Shown here one piece after another: positions 18,537-27,446 of a stretch of 64,000 nt of DNA; the first letter of the stretch is position 1, and every line of letters starts with the position of its first letter. The notes under the pieces are model-generated. The model did not search any database, was not told the DNA's origin, and saw nothing but the letters and a program-made list of their open reading frames with translations. The translations under genes and the position numbers were made by a program. This DNA is from DASSSY01 sp035708205 (GTDB taxonomy: Bacteria; Bacteroidota; Bacteroidia; Chitinophagales; Chitinophagaceae), in assembly GCA_035708205.1 (NCBI GenBank), contig DASSSY010000004.1:124001-188000 (forward strand), written 5' to 3'.

Positions 18537-19559
18537 CTATTTCCACCAGGGAAGCGCGCGCTTATCGATTTTCCAATAAAACATGACGGAGATGGTAGAG
18601 AACATATCTTTATTGTTGGGGTCGCCCCGGTATTCGCCGGCCTGGTGCTGGTAGCCTGGAATCACCTCATTGGCACGATCCGCCATTTTCCGGGCTTTGA
18701 GATTTTTGCCGTTCTGGTTGAGATAAGCAATATCAAATAATTCCGGGTCAATATATTTGCCGCTCACGTCATCCAGATAATCGGTAAAGGTGTAGCGCAA
18801 TTGATATTCCAAGCCCAAACCTAAGCTCCGGCCTATATTGAAGCGGAAACCGATGCCACCCACCGCGGCATAGGACCATAAATTGTAATTTTCCGGAAGG
18901 TCATAACCCGGCGCCTTAAAATTTTCACCTTCGGTATGCAAAGGTTGTAGATCCACCCACTTTTTCTGCCCGGTCTGCAGGTTCAGATAAGTGCCTTGCG
19001 GACTGAAATGAAATACGGAAACACCGGCCAGCAAATAAGGCTGGAACCGCTTTTTGGCTAATTTCCCGAATTCCCAATTACTGATCTGAAGCGGGCTGAA
19101 TTCAAAAAGCAGATTTCCTTCCCAGATATTGGTAGCGACATCTAGGTTCCTGACATAACGTTGAAAGGCATCATCCTCAATGGTTTTGGCTTTTTTGGCT
19201 TTTTCCTCGTTCCATTGATCCGTAGCATAGAGAGAGCCGTAATTTACGCCCAAACGGAACGAAATACCCGGAACATATGTATAGCGGACAAAGAGTCCCC
19301 CCATGAATCGCATATTGTCAAATACATCATTGGTATAATTATCGTTCAGGTAATGGTCAATAAATGATTTAGTGCCGACATCCCCCCAAAGATCTGCCGA
19401 GCCAAAGTTAAAACCTATGGAAAAGCCACGCTGATCAATATAGGGAATATCAGGATTTCCCCAATCGTATTTATATTGTGCCTGAGCGGTCGATTGCGCG
19501 AGTAAACAACCGGCAGTCAACATTCCGCTTAAAAAAATACTTTGTAATGATTTCCGCAT
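18537..19559 (-). CDS. DUF6089-like outer-membrane beta-barrel protein
   Basis: A 340-residue protein with a clear signal peptide (MRKSLQSIFLSGMLTAGCLLAQSTAQA). The mature protein begins QYKYDWGNPDIPYIDQRGFSIGF, followed by alternating amphipathic strands (FMGGLFVRYTYVPGISFRLGVNYG, YLLAGVSVFHF, YAAVGGIGFRFNIGRSLGLGLEYQLRYTFTDYLDDVSGKY). The late segment with the YTFTDYLDDVSGKY motif is typical of a Bacteroidota outer-membrane barrel family annotated DUF6089. Its function is unknown. It is not in operon with ruvA because a terminator lies between them. Confidence 0.8.
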   Translation of the reverse strand: MRKSLQSIFLSGMLTAGCLLAQSTAQAQYKYDWGNPDIPYIDQRGFSIGFNFGSADLWGDVGTKSFIDHYLNDNYTNDVFDNMRFMGGLFVRYTYVPGISFRLGVNYGSLYATDQWNEEKAKKAKTIEDDAFQRYVRNLDVATNIWEGNLLFEFSPLQISNWEFGKLAKKRFQPYLLAGVSVFHFSPQGTYLNLQTGQKKWVDLQPLHTEGENFKAPGYDLPENYNLWSYAAVGGIGFRFNIGRSLGLGLEYQLRYTFTDYLDDVSGKYIDPELFDIAYLNQNGKNLKARKMADRANEVIPGYQHQAGEYRGDPNNKDMFSTISVMFYWKIDKRALPWWK

Positions 19560-19719
19560 GATGGTCTTATAATTTGAACGATGAAAGTAAAAAAAAAGTA
19601 GATAGCTTGTATCTTTTTCACTCGTTTTTTCCTTTCAAAATGAGTAATCCCTGATTTAAAGTGGAGCAAGATAAAAAAGATAAATTAAATTCTTTAATTT
19701 TTCGGGAAAAAATTTATCC

Positions 19720-20529
19720 TTAATGCGTTGTCGTGCTGTCTGAATCATTGATAAGCTGCATCAGCTCGTCTAATTTCGGTGCCAGGATGATTTCCGTCCT
19801 CCTGTTTTTCGCCCGGCCTTCGGCAGTGGCATTGTCGGCAACCGGGTCATACTGGCTTCGCCCGCTGGCTGTCAGCCGGTCGGGGTGAACGTGGTAATCG
19901 TTCACCAATATCCTTACAATCGCCGTGGCACGGGCAACACTTAACGCCCAGTTGTCCGGGTATTTTATTTTTATGGGAACGGTGTCCGTATGCCCTTCTA
20001 TGTTGATATTGATATCTGGATTCTGGTTGAGGGCAACGGCCAATTTTGCTAAAGCGTCTTTCCCCTCCTTATTGACAACGGCACTTCCTGACGGGAACAA
20101 AAGCTTCTCCGACATGCGGACATAGACCTTTCCGTTCTTTTTAAAGACAGAAAGGTCTTCCGAATTAAAATTGCCCAGGGCCTCCGCCATTTTTTTCCGC
20201 AGGTTCTCCGTTTTGACCCTCTGCTGGTTTATAAGGGCTTGCAGCTCTGTGAGCCTTTTCTGCTGGCTGGCCAGTTGTTCCTGTTGTCCGGCCAGCTGCT
20301 TTTGCTTTTCTGTCAGGGTGCTGTCCTGTTCACTAAGTCGTCCGGCAGCAGCCTGGTTGGCATCTTCCATTAACTGCAACCGGCTCCTGACATCCGACAG
20401 GTCTTCATTCAAATCCCTGTTTTGCTTTTGAAGCGCCGCAAGGCTGGACTGGGATTCCCGGTATTTTTTATTGGACACGCAAGAGGACATCAAAAGACAT
20501 CCGCAAAGCATAACAAGCAGGTATTTCAT
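19720..20529 (-). CDS. OmpA-family peptidoglycan-binding lipoprotein
   Basis: A 269-residue protein with a lipoprotein signal peptide (LLVMLCGCLLMSSC, Cys17). A long alpha-helical coiled coil rich in Gln, Leu and Ala follows (about residues 25-115), then a C-terminal OmpA/MotB domain with INIEGHTDTVPI and LSVARATAIVRILVNDYHVHPDRLTASGRSQYDPVADNATAEGRAKNRRTEI. The NRRTEI signature holds the residues that bind diaminopimelate in peptidoglycan. It probably tethers the outer membrane to the cell wall. It is transcribed divergently from holA across a 134-nt gap. Confidence 0.9.
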   Translation of the reverse strand: MKYLLVMLCGCLLMSSCVSNKKYRESQSSLAALQKQNRDLNEDLSDVRSRLQLMEDANQAAAGRLSEQDSTLTEKQKQLAGQQEQLASQQKRLTELQALINQQRVKTENLRKKMAEALGNFNSEDLSVFKKNGKVYVRMSEKLLFPSGSAVVNKEGKDALAKLAVALNQNPDININIEGHTDTVPIKIKYPDNWALSVARATAIVRILVNDYHVHPDRLTASGRSQYDPVADNATAEGRAKNRRTEIILAPKLDELMQLINDSDSTTTH

Positions 20530-20651
20530 AAAATCATTTTAAGAGGATAACCATAAAATTTCATTCTCTTAAGCAAAGTAAACTAATTTTTGTTTTCGCC
20601 GGCTTAAATTTTTGTTCTCAGGTTTTTGCAGATCTTTTTATGCCAAATAGC

Positions 20652-20659
20652 TAATATTG
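20652..20659 (+). promoter_or_regulatory. -7-like box 4 nt before the holA start
   Basis: TAATATTG differs from TAnnTTTG at one position. It ends 4 nt before ATG 20664, so initiation at the usual distance would give a leaderless or nearly leaderless mRNA. Confidence 0.35.
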
Positions 20660-20663
20660 CAGC

Positions 20664-21650
20664 ATGAAGTCTTTCAACGACATTATTCAGGAAATAGACA
20701 AAGGGCAATTGTCACCTGTTTATCTTCTCGACGGAGAAGAGCCATACTATATTGACAGGCTTCTGGAAAAGTTGGAAAGCCTTGTTCCGGAAGAAGAAAA
20801 GGATTTTAACCTGATTACTTTTTATGGCAAAGATTGCAACTGGCAGGAAGTGGTTAATGCCGCCAGGCAATTTCCCATGTTTGGCGAACGGATCCTGGTC
20901 GTCTTGCGAGAAGCTGCACAGCTGAAAGATATCAACGAACTATCCGCCTATGTTTCCGCACCGCAGTCCAGCACCGTCCTGGTAATAGAACACCGGTTCA
21001 AAAAGATGGACGGCCGGAGCAAGCTGCCGAAACTGCTGGACAAGCAAGGTGTGTATTTTACCTCTTCAAAGCTGAAGGAAGAACAGGTCCCGGAATGGAT
21101 TATACAATATTGCCAGGCCAATGACAGCAAGATAGATATTCCCGAAGCACAGCTTATCGCCGCCAACCTGGGCGACGATCTGCAAAAGATAGCCAACGAG
21201 CTTGGCAAGATCTGGCTGAACAAAGAGGATGGCCGCGATATTACTGCCGAAAAAATAGAAAAATATATCGGCATTAACCGCGAATACAACATCCTGGAAT
21301 TACCCAATGTTTTGTTCGACAATAATACGGACCGGCTGGCCAACATGCTGAATTACTTTTCGGCCAATCCCAAAGTGGCGGCTATGCCGGCGCTTATCGG
21401 CATTTTCTGTAGCTTTTTACAGAAGGTTTACCTGGCACAATTCGTCCCACAGAATTTTACCAAAGACCGGCAACTGGGCATCTGGAATCATCATCGGAAA
21501 GTGGCCACACGTTATGCGCCATTGCAGATACATAAAAGCATCGCCGTACTGGAAGAATTTTCACATAAATCGGTAGGTATTGATTCCGCCAATAAGGACG
21601 ACCTGCTCCGGGAAATGATCGGTAAGCTGCAAACCCTTCTACGGGCTTAG
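20664..21650 (+). CDS. holA: DNA polymerase III subunit delta
   Basis: A 328-residue clamp-loader subunit. The N-terminus SFNDIIQEIDKGQLSPVYLLDGEEPYYIDRLLEKL is the usual HolA domain I, in which the degenerate P-loop lacks GKT. DFNLITFYGKDCNWQEVVNAARQFPMFGERILVVLREA and the C-terminal clamp-loader collar (YFSANPKVAAMPALIGIFCSFLQKVYLA) follow. Delta opens the beta clamp in the cytoplasmic replisome. It is a + strand gene in a mostly minus-strand arm, so it would be on the lagging strand if the origin lies near 31.6 kb. Confidence 0.93.
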   Translation: MKSFNDIIQEIDKGQLSPVYLLDGEEPYYIDRLLEKLESLVPEEEKDFNLITFYGKDCNWQEVVNAARQFPMFGERILVVLREAAQLKDINELSAYVSAPQSSTVLVIEHRFKKMDGRSKLPKLLDKQGVYFTSSKLKEEQVPEWIIQYCQANDSKIDIPEAQLIAANLGDDLQKIANELGKIWLNKEDGRDITAEKIEKYIGINREYNILELPNVLFDNNTDRLANMLNYFSANPKVAAMPALIGIFCSFLQKVYLAQFVPQNFTKDRQLGIWNHHRKVATRYAPLQIHKSIAVLEEFSHKSVGIDSANKDDLLREMIGKLQTLLRA

Positions 21651-21665
21651 CCGGGGCATTAATAC

Positions 21666-21854
21666 TTACTTATGGGTAACCGCCCGGACCACCATAATGA
21701 TCAGCGCTATTAAAAAGACAAAGAGGGAAATTCTGTTCATGCCGTGCATAAACCTGATATTCGTGTTGATCGGCTCATTTTTATCTCGTTTGCGGATATA
21801 AAAATAAGTCAGGATTTGATGCCACATTTTCGATCCTGTTTTAAGGTAACGCAT
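21666..21854 (-). CDS. Small single-TM protein, DUF6728-like
   Basis: A 62-residue protein starting at ATG 21854 (MRYLKTGSKMWHQILTYFYIRKRD); a TTG 24 nt upstream would extend it implausibly. It has a basic amphipathic N-terminus, the segment NTNIRFMHGMNRISLF and one C-terminal TM helix (LFVFLIALIIMVVRAV). The W-Q-I-L-x-Y-F...F-M-H-G-x-N-R-I-S pattern is that of a small conserved Bacteroidota membrane protein of unknown role. It converges on holA with only 15 nt between the stops. Confidence 0.7.
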   Translation of the reverse strand: MRYLKTGSKMWHQILTYFYIRKRDKNEPINTNIRFMHGMNRISLFVFLIALIIMVVRAVTHK

Positions 21855-21910
21855 AAAATTACAATATTTTTTGGGCAATTACCGTAAATCCAATATTTTT
21901 GCCCCGCTAT

Positions 21911-21984
21911 GGGGGTTTAGCTCAGCTGGCTAGAGCGTTTGCATGGCATGCAAAAGGTCATCGGTTCGACTCCGTTAACCTCCA
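21911..21984 (+). tRNA. tRNA-Ala (anticodon GGC)
   Basis: The cloverleaf folds by hand. Acceptor GGGGGTT pairs with AACCTCC and includes the G3-U70 wobble that is the universal alanine identity element. The D-stem is GCTC/GAGC, the anticodon arm TTTGC-ATGGCAT-GCAAA gives anticodon GGC, the T-arm is ATCGG-TTCGACT-CCGTT with one mismatch, and the discriminator base is A. The 3' CCA is not encoded. A terminator follows within 5 nt. Confidence 0.97.
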
Positions 21985-21988
21985 CAAG

Positions 21989-22018
21989 GCCGGGAAATCA
22001 ATATTTCCCGGCTTTTTT
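21989..22018 (+). terminator. Rho-independent terminator of tRNA-Ala
   Basis: A perfect 10-bp stem GCCGGGAAAT / ATTTCCCGGC with a 4-nt loop is followed by six T residues. It begins 5 nt after the tRNA. Confidence 0.9.
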
Positions 22019-22227
22019 ATATCTGCCGGTTAATAATGTCGTTGATAGCAGAACCGGCAACCACGGAGAAAAATACCATTACATGGCGGGAAATTTTATC
22101 TATAAGATAGATTATTATTTTTATACCTCGGGTTGCTCAAATTGAAAAGTTGCCGCGACCCGGACCCGGGCTTTAACAATGGCTGTTATCTAAACGACGG
22201 TACCAGAAAAATACTGACATTGCCCGG

Positions 22228-22235
22228 TAATTTTC
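22228..22235 (+). promoter_or_regulatory. -7-like box 4 nt before the chromate transporter start
   Basis: TAATTTTC differs from TAnnTTTG in the last base and ends 4 nt before ATG 22240. This is the same close spacing as at holA, the DsbA-like gene, the double ABC ATPase and the PAP2 gene. Confidence 0.3.
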
Positions 22236-22239
22236 TAAA

Positions 22240-23433
22240 ATGCATCAGTTTCTGATGAGCAACAAGCGTTCAACAATACCTGAAAGCCCGCAACAAATTA
22301 CTGGGGAAAGCCAGGCTAAGAAATTAAAGGAGATAGCGTTTTCCTGCTTGAAGCTGGGAACAATTGGCTTTGGCGGTATTGCGGGTATGGTAGCCACCAT
22401 AGAAAATGAAATGGTCGCCCGGCGAAAGTGGATCGACCATCAGCACTTTATGGATGTACTGAGCACCTCTTATATTATTCCGGGACCTAATGCCGTTGAG
22501 ATTGTCATGCACTGCGGCAAAGAGCGCGGCGGCCGCTTAGGGCTGATTGTTGCAGGCATTTGCTATATCCTGCCTGCCATGCTTATTTGCCTGCTGTTTG
22601 GCTATTTCTACCGGAAATACAGCGCCCTTCCAAACGTCCGGGATTTTATTTTCGGCCTCCGTCCGGCAACAACGGCCTTGGTTATTGGCACGGTATTCCG
22701 GCTCTGGAATAAGACCATGAAAAAGAACATGGTTCTTATTGTGTTATGTGTGCTGGTTTTCGTGGGTTCTCTTTATGGCCTGAATGAAGTATTGCTCATC
22801 CTTGGCGCCGGTATAATTTATTATCTTGCCTGCACGGTAAAAAAAGATCGGCTAAACATATTGACGGGCGTATTGGTGACACCTCTACTCTTACAGGCCG
22901 GCAGCCGGTATTCAAACAGTAAGCTCTTCTTCATTTTTCTTAAAATCGGCGCCTTCCTGTATGGCAGCGGCTATGTGCTGTTCGCATATATGGAAGAATC
23001 TTTGGTCAGAAGAAATCACTGGTTGACGCGCCACCAATTGATGGATGCCATTGCCGTAGGCCAGATTACGCCCGGGCCGATTCTTTCAAGCGCCACATTT
23101 GCCGGATACCTGATCAATGGCGTAACAGGTGGCGTGATGGCCACAGTCGCCATTTTCCTGCCTTCGTTTTTCATTTCACTATTCTTACACCGTCTGCTGT
23201 CTTTCGCAAGAAAAAGTCAAAAGCTAAGGCTTTTTTTAGATGGACTAAGCGCGGCGTCCATTTCTATTATCGCGGTTGTCGGGCTGCATTTATTGACCGC
23301 GTCTGTCCAAAAATGGCAGGGTTCTGTCATCCTGGTCGCCTGCCTGGCGCTAACGCTTCTTACTAAACGGTTGAGCACGGTCATCATTATCCTAGCCGGT
23401 AGCGTTGGCGGATTTATTTTGCTGAAACTGTAA
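22240..23433 (+). CDS. chrA: Chromate efflux transporter, CHR family (two-domain)
   Basis: A 397-residue inner-membrane protein with two homologous halves. Each half carries the CHR signature: FSCLKLGTIGFGGIAGMVATIENEMVARRKWI with FMDVLSTSYIIPGPNAVEIVMHCG in the first, and FLKIGAFLYGSGYVLFAYMEESLVRRNHWLT with LMDAIAVGQITPGPILSSATFAGYL in the second. About 10-12 TM segments are predicted by eye. Characterised long-chain CHR proteins export chromate as a sulfate-analogue oxyanion, but many family members have no proven substrate. ATG 22240 is used; ATG 22255 is an alternative. Like other + strand genes in this arm, it has C-leaning sense-strand composition. Confidence 0.88.
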   Translation: MHQFLMSNKRSTIPESPQQITGESQAKKLKEIAFSCLKLGTIGFGGIAGMVATIENEMVARRKWIDHQHFMDVLSTSYIIPGPNAVEIVMHCGKERGGRLGLIVAGICYILPAMLICLLFGYFYRKYSALPNVRDFIFGLRPATTALVIGTVFRLWNKTMKKNMVLIVLCVLVFVGSLYGLNEVLLILGAGIIYYLACTVKKDRLNILTGVLVTPLLLQAGSRYSNSKLFFIFLKIGAFLYGSGYVLFAYMEESLVRRNHWLTRHQLMDAIAVGQITPGPILSSATFAGYLINGVTGGVMATVAIFLPSFFISLFLHRLLSFARKSQKLRLFLDGLSAASISIIAVVGLHLLTASVQKWQGSVILVACLALTLLTKRLSTVIIILAGSVGGFILLKL

Positions 23434-23936
23434 AAGACAACCGCTATTATATTTGAAATACAGGATAATATTCATAACTAGTAGGCTAGCCATATCTTTG
23501 CATTTTGCTTATGAAAAACAAAACGGCATGATAAATAAAACGGGCAACCATTGATCCACAAACTTGCCGTTCTTTTCATCTTATCAATACTGATTTCTAA
23601 AAATGGCATCCGGCCATCCTGTTCCATAAAAAACCATTCCAGGTGGTTAAATTATTCCTCCAAAATAAAGCGTTCCATGATATACAGCAGCCGTCGCCAA
23701 TATAGGCATAAACAGGAAGGGAAGACATTAAACTAAACCCGCTGCTGTCCATACGGGATAAATATTTGGAGGTATCATCATTATCAAAAAATCATAGCGG
23801 TAGGTAACACCATTGGACAGTATCCACCAAGATATGAACAGGATCGTCATTTAGATTTAAGGCAGGCTTTGCCCTATAGAGTTGCCGTGTGAAAACAGCT
23901 CCTCTAAAAGTAAACGCCAGGGTAAACTGTTGATCT
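23434..23936. other. 503-nt gene-free stretch with an orphan promoter box and hairpin
   Basis: No supported gene is present. A perfect -7 box TATCTTTG (23493-23500) precedes only a 6-codon frame (ATG 23511). An imperfect hairpin, AACGGGCAA (about 23538-23546) with TTGCCGTT (about 23564-23571), then leads into a T-rich tail. The minus strand shows short coding-like pieces interrupted by stops between about 23620 and 23800, possibly a fully decayed gene. Nothing here is called with confidence. Confidence 0.35.
23493..23500 (+). promoter_or_regulatory. Orphan -7 promoter box
   Basis: TATCTTTG matches the Bacteroidota -7 consensus exactly, but no recognisable gene follows it. It could drive a short RNA ending at the hairpin near 23538-23571, or be the relic promoter of a lost gene. 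Confidence 0.3.
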
Positions 23937-24620
23937 CTAAAGCTTTTCCGCTTTTTTCTTGTTTTTTCCCCAGTCAATATAGCCGCCAAAAGTCCCTTTG
24001 GTTCTTTGCCAGATATTTTGTCTCTTCGCCAGGCTTTTAAAATAGGCTTTACGGGCCGGTTCCGGGTTTATGGTTATTTCCAGGCCATCATATTGCTCCA
24101 GGCTGTCCAATACAATAGGCAAATGCTGGATGGGAGATCCAAAACGGCGCCGGGTGAATCTTTTTAGTGTCGAGGATTGAAATGGATCTGTCCCTAAGGC
24201 AATACTTTTAAATCCTTCTTTCCGCGCCAGCTCATAAGCATAATAGACATTTTCCACACTATGTTCGGCCTTGGTATCATAAAAAATGTGGCTTTCGGGA
24301 ATACCTAATTTTTGGGCATACAAACCCATGATCTTGGCCTCATAAAACGGACTGTATACGGCAGATCCGGAGTAAATAATGTTCTTTACAATACCTTTTT
24401 CATACAGGAAATAACTCCATAAAACCCTTATTCTCATCATATTACCCCATCCTAAAAACTCATTGTATGGTACACCGGGCACAATTAATGCGTCAAATGT
24501 CTGATATCTTTCCACCACTTCACGATACAATCTTTTCGGCCGCTTTTTCATAGAAACGCAACCCGTATTAATGAGCAGGGCCGAAAGAAATGTCAGCATA
24601 AGCAATCGTTTGGTCAGCAT
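23937..24620 (-). CDS. YdcF/SanA-type (DUF218) lipoprotein
   Basis: A 227-residue protein from ATG 24620 with a lipoprotein signal (MLTKRLLMLTFLSALLINTGC). The DUF218-like Rossmann core shows FDALIVPGVPYNE, a helix ending in KGIVKNIIYSGSAVYSPFYEAKIMGLYAQKLGIPESHIFYDTKAEHSVENVYYA, and SIALGTDPFQSSTLKRF. The SG...EA...Y...GIP...I....SVEN spacing matches the YdcF/SanA/ElyC family, whose members affect envelope integrity by an unknown mechanism. A basic C-terminus (KNKKKAEKL) is notable. It starts 19 nt after the UMF1 stop, so it is the last gene of a three-gene operon. Confidence 0.78.
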   Translation of the reverse strand: MLTKRLLMLTFLSALLINTGCVSMKKRPKRLYREVVERYQTFDALIVPGVPYNEFLGWGNMMRIRVLWSYFLYEKGIVKNIIYSGSAVYSPFYEAKIMGLYAQKLGIPESHIFYDTKAEHSVENVYYAYELARKEGFKSIALGTDPFQSSTLKRFTRRRFGSPIQHLPIVLDSLEQYDGLEITINPEPARKAYFKSLAKRQNIWQRTKGTFGGYIDWGKNKKKAEKL

Positions 24621-24639
24621 AGCTGTGAATATTGGCAAG

Positions 24640-25977
24640 CTATAAAGCCAGGGCCTTTTTCTTTCTCCGGTGAGCCAGGAATAGTAAAAATCCGCCTATC
24701 AGGAAAAACACAGCCAGGGCAATAATGGACTGCCGCATGCTCCCGGTGATGTTTTCCAGGAAACCAAAGGTGAACATCCCCAAAACAATAGAACACTTTT
24801 CCATGACATCATAAAAGCTCAAAAAGGAAGCCGTATCCCTGGTCTCCGGCATCAAACGGGTATAAGTAGAACGGCTCAGGGCCTGGATGCCGCCCATAAC
24901 CAGGCCTACCGCCACGGCCAGCAGGTAATATTGGTTAAGCGTATGGATAAAATACGCGCAGAAACAAATGCCGATCCAAACGGCAACCGACAGCATCAAA
25001 ACCACGATATTGCCCCAAACATCGGCCAGCTTAGCCATCAGGAAAGCCCCGCCAATAGCCACCAGCTGAATGAGCAAAATAATGGGAATGAGATCGGAGG
25101 CCCCTACATGAACCCAATGGCCTTCTTTAAAAACCATGATTTCTTTACTGCCAAATTCGGCGGCCGCCAACATGACCGTTTGTACCCCCATACTGTAAAA
25201 GAAGAATGCGGGTAAAAATAATTTCAATACGGGCAGGCCCTTTATCTGCCCGGCAACTTTCCGCAGCTCCCGGAAACCGCCACGCAACCAGTCGTTTCGG
25301 GAACCACCGGCCGCAGATGCTGTTGATGAAGGCAAATATTTAAAGGTTATCTGTGCAAAGCCCAACCACCAGATTCCCACTAATAAAAAAGATAATCTCG
25401 GAGCAAAGGTTTTGTCTTTAAAATCATAGAGAATAAAGACCAAGCAAATGACCTGCAATAAAACACTTCCTATATAGCCAAAAGCAAACCCCCGCGCGCT
25501 CAGCTTATCCTGCTCATGTTCATGAGCGATCTCCGGTAAAAAAGCATTGTAAAAAACTAAGCTGCCGCAATATCCTACTGCAGCGATAACCGCCAGCCCG
25601 ATACCATAAGCCACATGGCCGGGATAAAAAAAGTACAGGCCGCAGCAAGCCAAGGCTCCCATTGTGGTAAACAATTGCATAAACCGCTTCTTATTACCTT
25701 TATAATCGGCAATAGAAGATAATACCGGTGACAGGAAAGCAATGATCAGATAGGCCACGGCAATGGCATAGTTGAGCAATGCGCTGTTGATGACCTTCCA
25801 ACCGAAAAAATCAACCACGTCATTCCCTTTCCCCGTACCCACCGTGGTTACCGCCAGGTAATAAACCGGGAATACAGTAGTGGTAATGACCAGATTATAG
25901 GCGGAGTTGGCCCAGTCGTACAGGCACCAGGCACGTTTGACTTTCTTGGCGGGGAAACCGGAAAGCGGTGGGAACAT
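24640..25977 (-). CDS. MFS transporter, UMF1 (Atg22-like) family
   Basis: A 445-residue membrane protein with about 12 TM segments. The N-terminus KVKRAWCLYDWANSAYNLVITTTVFPVYYLAV carries the UMF1/Atg22 hallmark YDWANSA. ISSIADYKGNKKRFMQLF is the MFS loop 2-3 motif, and GGIQALSRSTYTRLMPETRDTASFLSFYDVMEKCSIVLG is the strongly conserved C-terminal-half motif of this family. The yeast relative exports amino acids from the vacuole; bacterial substrates are unknown. It lies 18 nt after the response regulator and 19 nt before the YdcF-like gene. Confidence 0.88.
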   Translation of the reverse strand: MFPPLSGFPAKKVKRAWCLYDWANSAYNLVITTTVFPVYYLAVTTVGTGKGNDVVDFFGWKVINSALLNYAIAVAYLIIAFLSPVLSSIADYKGNKKRFMQLFTTMGALACCGLYFFYPGHVAYGIGLAVIAAVGYCGSLVFYNAFLPEIAHEHEQDKLSARGFAFGYIGSVLLQVICLVFILYDFKDKTFAPRLSFLLVGIWWLGFAQITFKYLPSSTASAAGGSRNDWLRGGFRELRKVAGQIKGLPVLKLFLPAFFFYSMGVQTVMLAAAEFGSKEIMVFKEGHWVHVGASDLIPIILLIQLVAIGGAFLMAKLADVWGNIVVLMLSVAVWIGICFCAYFIHTLNQYYLLAVAVGLVMGGIQALSRSTYTRLMPETRDTASFLSFYDVMEKCSIVLGMFTFGFLENITGSMRQSIIALAVFFLIGGFLLFLAHRRKKKALAL

Positions 25978-25995
25978 GTATAGCGATTTAGGAAA

Positions 25996-27159
25996 TTAAT
26001 TTATAAAAACATGGGTTTCCACGTCTTTCTTGGTAATCTTTTTATCACATAAGATAACCAGACGTTCAATAGCATTACGCAATTCCCGGATATTACCTGT
26101 CCAGTTGTGCGCTTCCATCTTTTTAAGCGCACTGCCGTCAATTTCTTTAATGGGCATATTATAATCTTTGCAAATCTCCTTAAGAAAATGGTTGGATAAT
26201 TCCGCGATATCGGCCACTCTTTCGTTGAGTGAGGGTACCTGGATACAAATCACGCTTAAACGATGATATAAATCTTCCCGAAAATTCCCGGCTTCGATCT
26301 CTTTTTGCAAATCCTTGTTGGTAGCGGCAATCACCCGGACATTGACCTTAATTTCCTTATCGCCGCCAACGCGTGTAATTCTTCCCTCCTGCAAGGCCCG
26401 GAGCACCTTAGCCTGTGCTGACAGGCTCATATCACCAATTTCATCTAAAAACAGCGTCCCGCCGTCCGCCTGCTCAAATTTACCGATTCTTTGTTTGACT
26501 GCCGAAGTAAAAGAGCCTTTTTCATGGCCGAACAGCTCACTTTCGATGAGCTCGGAAGGAATAGCTGCACAGTTGACTTCAACAATTTCCTGCTGACTCC
26601 TATTGCTTAACTTGTGGATCCGCTTGGCAATCAGCTCCTTGCCGGAGCCGTTTGGTCCTGTAACCAAAACCCGGGCATCAGTCGGCGCCACTTTATCCAC
26701 CATCTCTAAGATGGCTTTCATAACCGGTGACGCGCCGATAATTTCTTCTTTGGCAGAGATTTTATTCTTCAGCTTATTTGCTTCGGAAACCAAAGACTTT
26801 CTTTCCAAAGCATTTCGAAGCGTAATTAATAAGCGGTTCAAATCCGGCGGCTTGGACACAAAATCAAAGGCGCCTTTCTTAACGGCATCCACTGCCGTTT
26901 CGATGGTACCATGCCCCGATATCAGGATAAAAGGTACTTCAGGGCAAATTTCCCTTGCCTTTTCAAAGACTTCCATGCCATCCATCCGGGGCATTTTGAT
27001 ATCACAGATAATGCAGTCAAAATGCCTGTCTCTCAACTTTTTCAGGCCGTCTTCGCCATCTGTGGCCAGTTCGGCCTGGTAACCTTCAAAGCTCAATATT
27101 TCGGATAAGGTGACCCGAATACTTCTTTCGTCATCAATGATTAAAATTGTCTTTGCCAT
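25996..27159 (-). CDS. NtrC-like response regulator lacking a DNA-binding domain
   Basis: The 387-residue protein starts at ATG 27159 (MAKTILIIDDERS); in-frame starts further up give an untypical leader. It has a receiver domain with acidic pocket DDE at 9-11 and phosphoacceptor Asp53 (IICDIKMPRMDG). The AAA+ domain has Walker A GPNGSGKE, Walker B GGTLFLDEIGDM and the arginine-finger region REDLYHRLSVI. Two oddities appear. The loop that contacts sigma-54, normally GAFTGA, reads GSFTSA, and the protein ends just after the R-domain (NIRELRNAIERLVIL) without the usual Fis-type HTH. It may act without binding DNA directly. It heads an operon with UMF1 and YdcF-like genes; no sensor kinase is adjacent. 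Confidence 0.9.
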   Translation of the reverse strand: MAKTILIIDDERSIRVTLSEILSFEGYQAELATDGEDGLKKLRDRHFDCIICDIKMPRMDGMEVFEKAREICPEVPFILISGHGTIETAVDAVKKGAFDFVSKPPDLNRLLITLRNALERKSLVSEANKLKNKISAKEEIIGASPVMKAILEMVDKVAPTDARVLVTGPNGSGKELIAKRIHKLSNRSQQEIVEVNCAAIPSELIESELFGHEKGSFTSAVKQRIGKFEQADGGTLFLDEIGDMSLSAQAKVLRALQEGRITRVGGDKEIKVNVRVIAATNKDLQKEIEAGNFREDLYHRLSVICIQVPSLNERVADIAELSNHFLKEICKDYNMPIKEIDGSALKKMEAHNWTGNIRELRNAIERLVILCDKKITKKDVETHVFIN

Positions 27160-27433
27160 CTTAATAATACGGGTTATAACCATTGCGGTTAGCTTCATGA
27201 CTACGGCAGTCATAAAATTAGTGGCAAGTTAAAGAAAAATCAACATTCAGGCCAATTTTTAATCTTGATCAGGCTTGATATTGATTGAAAAGAAAATTTA
27301 TATTTTTGTCCGTCATGGCTTTGTTAGCCTGATTTTTAATCGTAAATATCAGGGAAGAAGAAGTTCAAAGTTCCGGTGATACATATTCCGCCTAGCATGC
27401 ATTCTTTTCACAAATGCTCAACCCAATCTTCCT

Positions 27434-27441
27434 TATTTTTG
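27434..27441 (+). promoter_or_regulatory. -7 box 5 nt before the DsbA-like gene
   Basis: TATTTTTG matches TAnnTTTG exactly and ends 5 nt before ATG 27447. Transcription starting about 4-5 nt after the box would begin at the start codon, implying a leaderless mRNA. Confidence 0.45.
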
Positions 27442-27446
27442 CAACC

